Source of the DNA: Microcoleus asticus IPMA8
GTDB taxonomy: Bacteria; Cyanobacteriota; Cyanobacteriia; Cyanobacteriales; Microcoleaceae
Reading direction: 5' to 3'
NCBI RefSeq assembly: GCF_013179805.1
Contig: NZ_SRRZ01000062.1
Coordinates: forward strand, 1-43,036
Length of the DNA stretch: 43,036 nucleotides
This document shows positions 39,578 through 43,036 of the stretch, piece by piece. The translations under genes and the position numbers were made by a program. Position 1 is the stretch's first letter. The number at the start of each line of letters is the position of its first letter. The notes beneath the pieces were generated by a model. The model saw only the letters and a list, made by a program, of their open reading frames with translations, was not told the origin of the DNA and searched no databases.

Positions 39578-39892
39578 ATGCCTGTATACGATTATTTTTG
39601 TCCCAAAAACAACCAGAAGTTAGAAGTTTCGCACAGCATGAACCTGGAAGTTTCGACTTGGGGTCAACTGTGCGAGTTGGCTAAGTGCGAACCCGGGGAG
39701 ACTCCCGCAGATGCTCCGGTACGCCGGCTGCTGAGCGCTCCGAGGTTGATGAAGCCGACATCCGACACCGATTATAAAAATTCGGGTTTCAGCAAGTACG
39801 TGAAGCGGGATGAAGGGGTTTATGAAAATGTCACGGCTAAGGACGGTGAAAGCCGTATTGTCAATCGAGATGGCAAGCCCATTAAAGACTGA
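39578..39892 (+). CDS. FmdB-like zinc-ribbon family protein
   Basis: 104 residues from the ATG at 39578; the frame from 39536 adds 14 hydrophobic residues unlikely to belong. It begins M-P-V-Y-D-Y-F-C-P-K-N-N-Q-K-L-E-V, the pattern of FmdB-type zinc ribbons (M-P-x-Y-x-Y-x-C-x-x-C-G), but the second Cys of the first knuckle is replaced by N-N. L-C-E-L-A-K-C provides a later Cys pair. So the metal site is altered or lost. It is not essential for any known pathway. A hairpin ends the gene. Confidence 0.65.
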   Translation: MPVYDYFCPKNNQKLEVSHSMNLEVSTWGQLCELAKCEPGETPADAPVRRLLSAPRLMKPTSDTDYKNSGFSKYVKRDEGVYENVTAKDGESRIVNRDGKPIKD

Positions 39893-39944
39893 AAATCCAC
39901 AATAATCAAGTTTTCAGTTGGGTGAATTACAGATATTGGGTAGG

Positions 39945-39963
39945 GACACGGCACTGCCGTGTC
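39945..39963 (+). terminator. Hairpin after the FmdB-like gene
   Basis: A perfect stem GACACGGCA / TGCCGTGTC with one loop base, followed by GTGCCTTTTTTCC. The T6 is 6 bases past the stem, so this is a plausible terminator as well as a member of the dispersed GGGACACGGCACTGCC repeat class. Confidence 0.6.
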
Positions 39964-40055
39964 GTGCCTTTTTTCCGATTTAAAAGTGCTATATTATTCA
40001 GATCGTATTATGCCGATCCAGAGAAAAACAATACCAGCAACGGGACATAATATTA

Positions 40056-40907
40056 TTAGCCAAACCAATCTTTCATTTTGTGTTGGGCTTGTTCTTTAGT
40101 ATCAGCATTAATGTAGACTGAAACAGTAGCTATTGCTGCCAGCAAAACTCCCAAATCGTCGGTAAATCCGATGCCGACTAATAAATCTGGAATCGCATCG
40201 ACAGGAGATATAAAATAAGTCAGAGCTCCAACTACAACTCCTTTTGCCCAAGCAGGCACGTTTGGGTTCTGAGCCGTATAGTAGAGAATCAAAGCTTTTT
40301 CAACTACTTCTCTTCCTGCGGTTAAAGCAAAATTTTTAAGTTTAACCCAAAAACTTTCATCGGAGTATTTCATATTAGAATCACTGAGGTTGGTCGTGGT
40401 TCTTTTTGGGTCTATTAAATCGAGAGGGATGCCCTTATTTTTGAGCTGGGAAACAGCAGAATTGAAAGATGCTGATGCCTGATTTTTATTAGGCGCGCCC
40501 TCCCGTATTTGTTTCATGTCTGCGATGAATTCCTGCATGGCTTGGATTTGCAAGTCGGAAACCGCCAGCAGTTTTTTTGCGGATTGGATCGCCTCGCTTT
40601 CTCCGGGATGCAGCGTCTTATTTGCCCCAGCAATGTTGATTAAAAAATACATGACTCCCAAACGCAGCGGTTCTTCTGAGTGGCTGAGTGTTTGCAAACA
40701 GTCGCTGAGTGAAGGGGGAGTGGCTGTGTAGGATTGGATTTGAGTCTTTGCCGAGTCAGAAAACTTGTCTAAATTTATGGTTTTAAACAACAAATCTAGT
40801 TCGTCAATATCAACGGAACCATCGGCGGCTGCGATCGCAAACAAAGAACCATAAAAAGCTAAAAGTTCGCTTTCTGAGGATGTGGCAAAAATATCTCTCT
40901 CGGACAT
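40056..40907 (-). CDS. TerB-like/DUF1232 (YkvA) fusion protein
   Basis: 283 residues from the ATG at 40907 (the frame from 40982 adds 25 doubtful residues). The N-terminal half is helical with A-I-A-A-A-D-G-S-V-D-I-D-E-L-D-L-L and H-P-G-E-S-E-A-I, as in the TerB-like tellurite resistance family. The C-terminal part (about 180-283) has P-A-W-A-K-G-V-V-V-G-A-L-T-Y-F-I-S-P-V-D-A-I-P-D-L-L-V-G-I-G-F-T-D-D, the DUF1232/YkvA core with a membrane-embedded D-D motif. It is likely membrane-associated. No known reaction. It is divergent from the epimerase gene. Confidence 0.85.
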   Translation of the reverse strand: MSERDIFATSSESELLAFYGSLFAIAAADGSVDIDELDLLFKTINLDKFSDSAKTQIQSYTATPPSLSDCLQTLSHSEEPLRLGVMYFLINIAGANKTLHPGESEAIQSAKKLLAVSDLQIQAMQEFIADMKQIREGAPNKNQASASFNSAVSQLKNKGIPLDLIDPKRTTTNLSDSNMKYSDESFWVKLKNFALTAGREVVEKALILYYTAQNPNVPAWAKGVVVGALTYFISPVDAIPDLLVGIGFTDDLGVLLAAIATVSVYINADTKEQAQHKMKDWFG

Positions 40908-41041
40908 GATGCTACCCCGATTGATAACGACGCTTTGCATTTTACCACAAAACTCAGATCGAAATGATTTCGGCACTCGCATTCAAGGGCTGCAAAAACC
41001 GGCAATAATTTTAGAGAGGATGACACAATGGAGAATTTTTT

Positions 41042-41866
41042 ATGAAAGTTGCGATCGTCGGCTGCGGCTATGTGGGTACTGCGACAGCCAAACATTTACG
41101 CGGCAAATCTGATTGTACTGTGACGGCGACAACTACGACGGCGACGCGAGTAGTTGAATTGGAGGGTGTCGCGCAGCGGGTAGCCGTGATCAAAGGAAAT
41201 GACAAAGAGGCAATGACGGCTGTATTGCAAGAACAAGATGCTGTTATGCTGTGCGTAGGTGCTCCAAATTCTCAGGCTTATCGGGAGAGTTATTTAGAGA
41301 CTGCGACAACTTTAGTATCGGTTTTACAGCAGATACCGACAGTAAAACAGGTTATTTATACGGGTACTTATTCTGTGTATGGCGATCGCCAAGGTGAATT
41401 GGTAAATGAAGATTCACCCGTTGCGCCGGCTAATCCAAACAGTGAAATTCTAGCAGAAACGGAACGGATTTTATTAGCAGCATCTAGTCCCAATCTTCAC
41501 GTCTGCATTCTCCGTTTGGGAGGAATTTATGGGCCGGGGCGAGAATTAGTTAAAATCTTTGGACGTTCGGCTGGGAACACTCGTCCTGGTAGGGGAGAAG
41601 ATGCTACTAATTGGGTGCATCGTGATGATGTTGTTGGGGGGTTAACATTTGCTTTGGAAAATCGATTGCAGGGAATTTATAATTTAGTTGGCGATGTATC
41701 GCTATCTAGTGGTGAATTGCTCGATCGCATTTTTGAAGCTCACAATTTGCCTAAAGTTTCTTGGGATGGAAGTCCTAGCGTGCGGCCTTATAATGCGAGG
41801 GTGTCGAATCTAAAGATTAAGGCGGCTGGTTATCAGTTTGTTCATCCTGAAATTACGGAGTTTTAA
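41042..41866 (+). CDS. NAD-dependent epimerase/dehydratase-like protein
   Basis: 274 residues with an N-terminal Rossmann motif V-A-I-V-G-C-G-Y-V-G-T-A (GxGxxG). Following it are V-I-Y-T-G-T-Y-S-V-Y-G-D and L-R-L-G-G-I-Y-G-P-G-R-E, the Ser/Tyr and post-Tyr motifs of extended short-chain dehydrogenases. It belongs with the sugar epimerase/dehydratase superfamily. The usual catalytic Y-x3-K is not clear in this sequence; around the T-G-T-Y-S-V-Y-G stretch no K follows at the expected spacing, so the activity may differ. Substrate unknown. It is convergent with the small secreted protein gene (8 bases apart). Confidence 0.82.
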   Translation: MKVAIVGCGYVGTATAKHLRGKSDCTVTATTTTATRVVELEGVAQRVAVIKGNDKEAMTAVLQEQDAVMLCVGAPNSQAYRESYLETATTLVSVLQQIPTVKQVIYTGTYSVYGDRQGELVNEDSPVAPANPNSEILAETERILLAASSPNLHVCILRLGGIYGPGRELVKIFGRSAGNTRPGRGEDATNWVHRDDVVGGLTFALENRLQGIYNLVGDVSLSSGELLDRIFEAHNLPKVSWDGSPSVRPYNARVSNLKIKAAGYQFVHPEITEF

Positions 41867-41873
41867 ATACAAA

Positions 41874-42296
41874 TCATTTTGTATTTGCTATCATCGTTTT
41901 TGCCACAGATGTCAACTGATTGGGAGTTAAATCATCCCCTGGATTGGCAACTGGGCCCCAGTTTGTATAGCGAGTGGATCTGCCTGCACCTATTGCCACA
42001 AAGGCTCGAATAGATTGCAAGTTACCGCGAGCCATTTCAAAATAAGTGTAGGTGGCTCCCCAGCACAGAAATTGATTGGTAATTCCTCCGATTCTTCCAT
42101 TGCCTAAATCCATGGTTTTTACCAAAAAAACAGAGACATTCGTTTGACAATCTTTGTTATAATAAGAATAAGCTACCGGAGCCTTCTCATTGTATTTATA
42201 GTTAGTCGCAAATATTGCTAGCTCTGAGGGAGTCATAGCAAAACAAGGAATTGCAGTGGAGAGAAAAACAATTGTAGTAGTTAGTAATTTTTTCAT
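41874..42296 (-). CDS. Small secreted protein of unknown function
   Basis: 140 residues. A signal peptide M-K-K-L-L-T-T-T-I-V-F-L-S-T-A-I-P-C-F-A is cut before M-T-P-S-E. The mature part has aromatic-rich strands (Y-S-Y-Y, G-A-T-Y-T-Y-F) and three Cys, among them C-Q-T and L-C-W, which could form a disulfide. Presumably periplasmic or extracellular. No family recognised. The stop of the Uma2 gene lies 15 bases upstream of its start, so the two may be co-transcribed. Confidence 0.75.
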   Translation of the reverse strand: MKKLLTTTIVFLSTAIPCFAMTPSELAIFATNYKYNEKAPVAYSYYNKDCQTNVSVFLVKTMDLGNGRIGGITNQFLCWGATYTYFEMARGNLQSIRAFVAIGAGRSTRYTNWGPVANPGDDLTPNQLTSVAKTMIANTK

Positions 42297-42311
42297 GATG
42301 TGAAACCATTT

Positions 42312-42944
42312 TTATATTTTCTCCTTAACCCAAGTTCTAAAGGATTTTAGCAAAGCCATTTCCCCCATCGTTTGAGTGCGAGTGAAAAACCCAGCCATTT
42401 CCGCTGCTGATACAAAGGGAAAAGCAATACTAAAGTCGCGCTCAATATATTCAGTTTCTACCAACTGATAAAATTTCAAAACTCGCCCGTTATATAGCCA
42501 GAGTTCCGGGACGTGAAGTGCGGAGTAAATGGCAAACTTATCAACTGAACTGCTGGTAATATCTATTTCAATTGCTAAGTCTGGCGGTGGGGCAGTTTCT
42601 AAATCTAGTTCTTGCCTGCCTCTAACTGCTGCTTCATTTTGGATATAATAACAGTTATCTGGTTCTATGCCTTTTTTGGCATTTTTGAGTTTGAGAGTAG
42701 TTGAACCCGCACTTTTAATTTCAATGTCTAGTTGTTCTGCTAAAATGAAAATGAAACGATGAAAGTGAAGTTTATAAATTTCATGAAGGTATGAAGGAGT
42801 CATGATTTCTAGCATACCCTCATCGTAAGCTATGCGATAACCTCGCTTATCGCCTATTTCTTTGAGCAAGCTTTCAAAGGTTTGCCAGCTAATGTTTTCT
42901 AGCAGTCTTCTCTGTTCGGCTAGACTTGAAGTAGTAGCAATCAT
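42312..42944 (-). CDS. Uma2 family (DUF820) endonuclease-like protein
   Basis: 210 residues in the layout of the Uma2/DUF820 PD-(D/E)XK-like family. It shows R-I-A-Y-D-E-G-M-L-E-I-M-T-P-S, then I-K-S-A-G-S-T-T-L-K-L, P-D-N-C-Y-Y-I and P-D-L-A-I-E-I-D-I-T-S-S-S-V-D-K-F-A-I-Y. Y-S-A-L-H-V-P-E-L-W-L-Y-N-G completes the family end. These proteins are abundant in cyanobacteria and are predicted nucleases of unknown target; the nuclease label is from the fold and not from experiment. The start ATG at 42944 fits. No other gene is seen in the last 92 bases. Confidence 0.88.
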   Translation of the reverse strand: MIATTSSLAEQRRLLENISWQTFESLLKEIGDKRGYRIAYDEGMLEIMTPSYLHEIYKLHFHRFIFILAEQLDIEIKSAGSTTLKLKNAKKGIEPDNCYYIQNEAAVRGRQELDLETAPPPDLAIEIDITSSSVDKFAIYSALHVPELWLYNGRVLKFYQLVETEYIERDFSIAFPFVSAAEMAGFFTRTQTMGEMALLKSFRTWVKEKI

Positions 42945-43036
42945 CCTTAGTGGTGCAGAAAACTATTTTTGTTAAGAAGAAAATGACATAACTTTAGAAA
43001 ATTCAATCCGCCGCTCTAACTTCGCTAGTTTTTTGA

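Overview
This window looks like chromosomal DNA from a filamentous cyanobacterium of the Oscillatoria/Microcoleus/Phormidium type. The reasons are the very frequent GCGATCGC-type (HIP1) octamers, the cyanobacterial marker genes (Ycf35 with its DUF2997 and ferredoxin neighbours), large CHASE3/PAS hybrid kinases, a TPR-CHAT protein, Uma2 and DUF2281 families, and several dispersed palindromic repeats. The assignment is inference from content; no 16S or 23S rRNA gene is present in the window.

Layout. 1-2.3 kb: an unknown membrane-associated protein and a convergent ATP-grasp enzyme. 2.4-7.4 kb: the most intriguing block. An XRE repressor and an ImmA/IrrE metalloprotease (minus strand) lie divergent from a five-gene plus-strand cassette of unknown proteins ending in two large paralogous coiled-coil proteins. 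A candidate promoter between the two units is overlapped by phased TTGA/TCAA dyads. 7.5-9.2 kb: a DUF433/PIN-like toxin-antitoxin pair and a YiaAB-type membrane protein. 9.2-10.5 kb: the conserved DUF2997-Ycf35-ferredoxin group. 11.0-12.0 kb: a dead beta-lactamase-family gene. 12.2-16.9 kb: a minus-strand operon of a ModA-like lipoprotein, a CHASE3-PAS hybrid kinase and a receiver-kinase, with no transporter. 17.0-23.7 kb: a methyltransferase, a phosphomannomutase gene fragment, a DppC-type permease, an M16 peptidase, a C39-like peptidase and nadC.

23.9-28.3 kb is a gene graveyard and duplication zone. It holds an orphan DUF2281 antitoxin with a PIN-toxin stub, a HEPN-motif protein, three minus-strand 5S rRNA copies (two in a 616-bp direct repeat, one with a broken 5' end), a frameshifted DUF2281 gene, an orphan HigA-type antitoxin with the stub of an upstream partner, and an internally deleted IS630-type element with intact terminal repeats. 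28.5-34.8 kb: ftsW, a tiny ORF, a secreted TPR-CHAT protein flanked by direct repeats of the 3' end of the neighbouring Crp-family regulator gene, and hslO (Hsp33). 35-43 kb: a repeat-rich single-pass membrane protein, a SnoaL-like protein, a TspO/MBR protein, an FmdB-like protein, a TerB/DUF1232 protein, an NAD-dependent epimerase-like protein, a small secreted protein and a Uma2 protein.

The best candidate for an undescribed system is the XRE-ImmA plus coiled-coil cassette. By analogy with ImmR/ImmA and DdrO/IrrE, the protease may inactivate the repressor and switch on the divergent operon. The output of the five cassette proteins is unknown. The second candidate is the set of 5S rRNA copies that lie apart from any rRNA operon.
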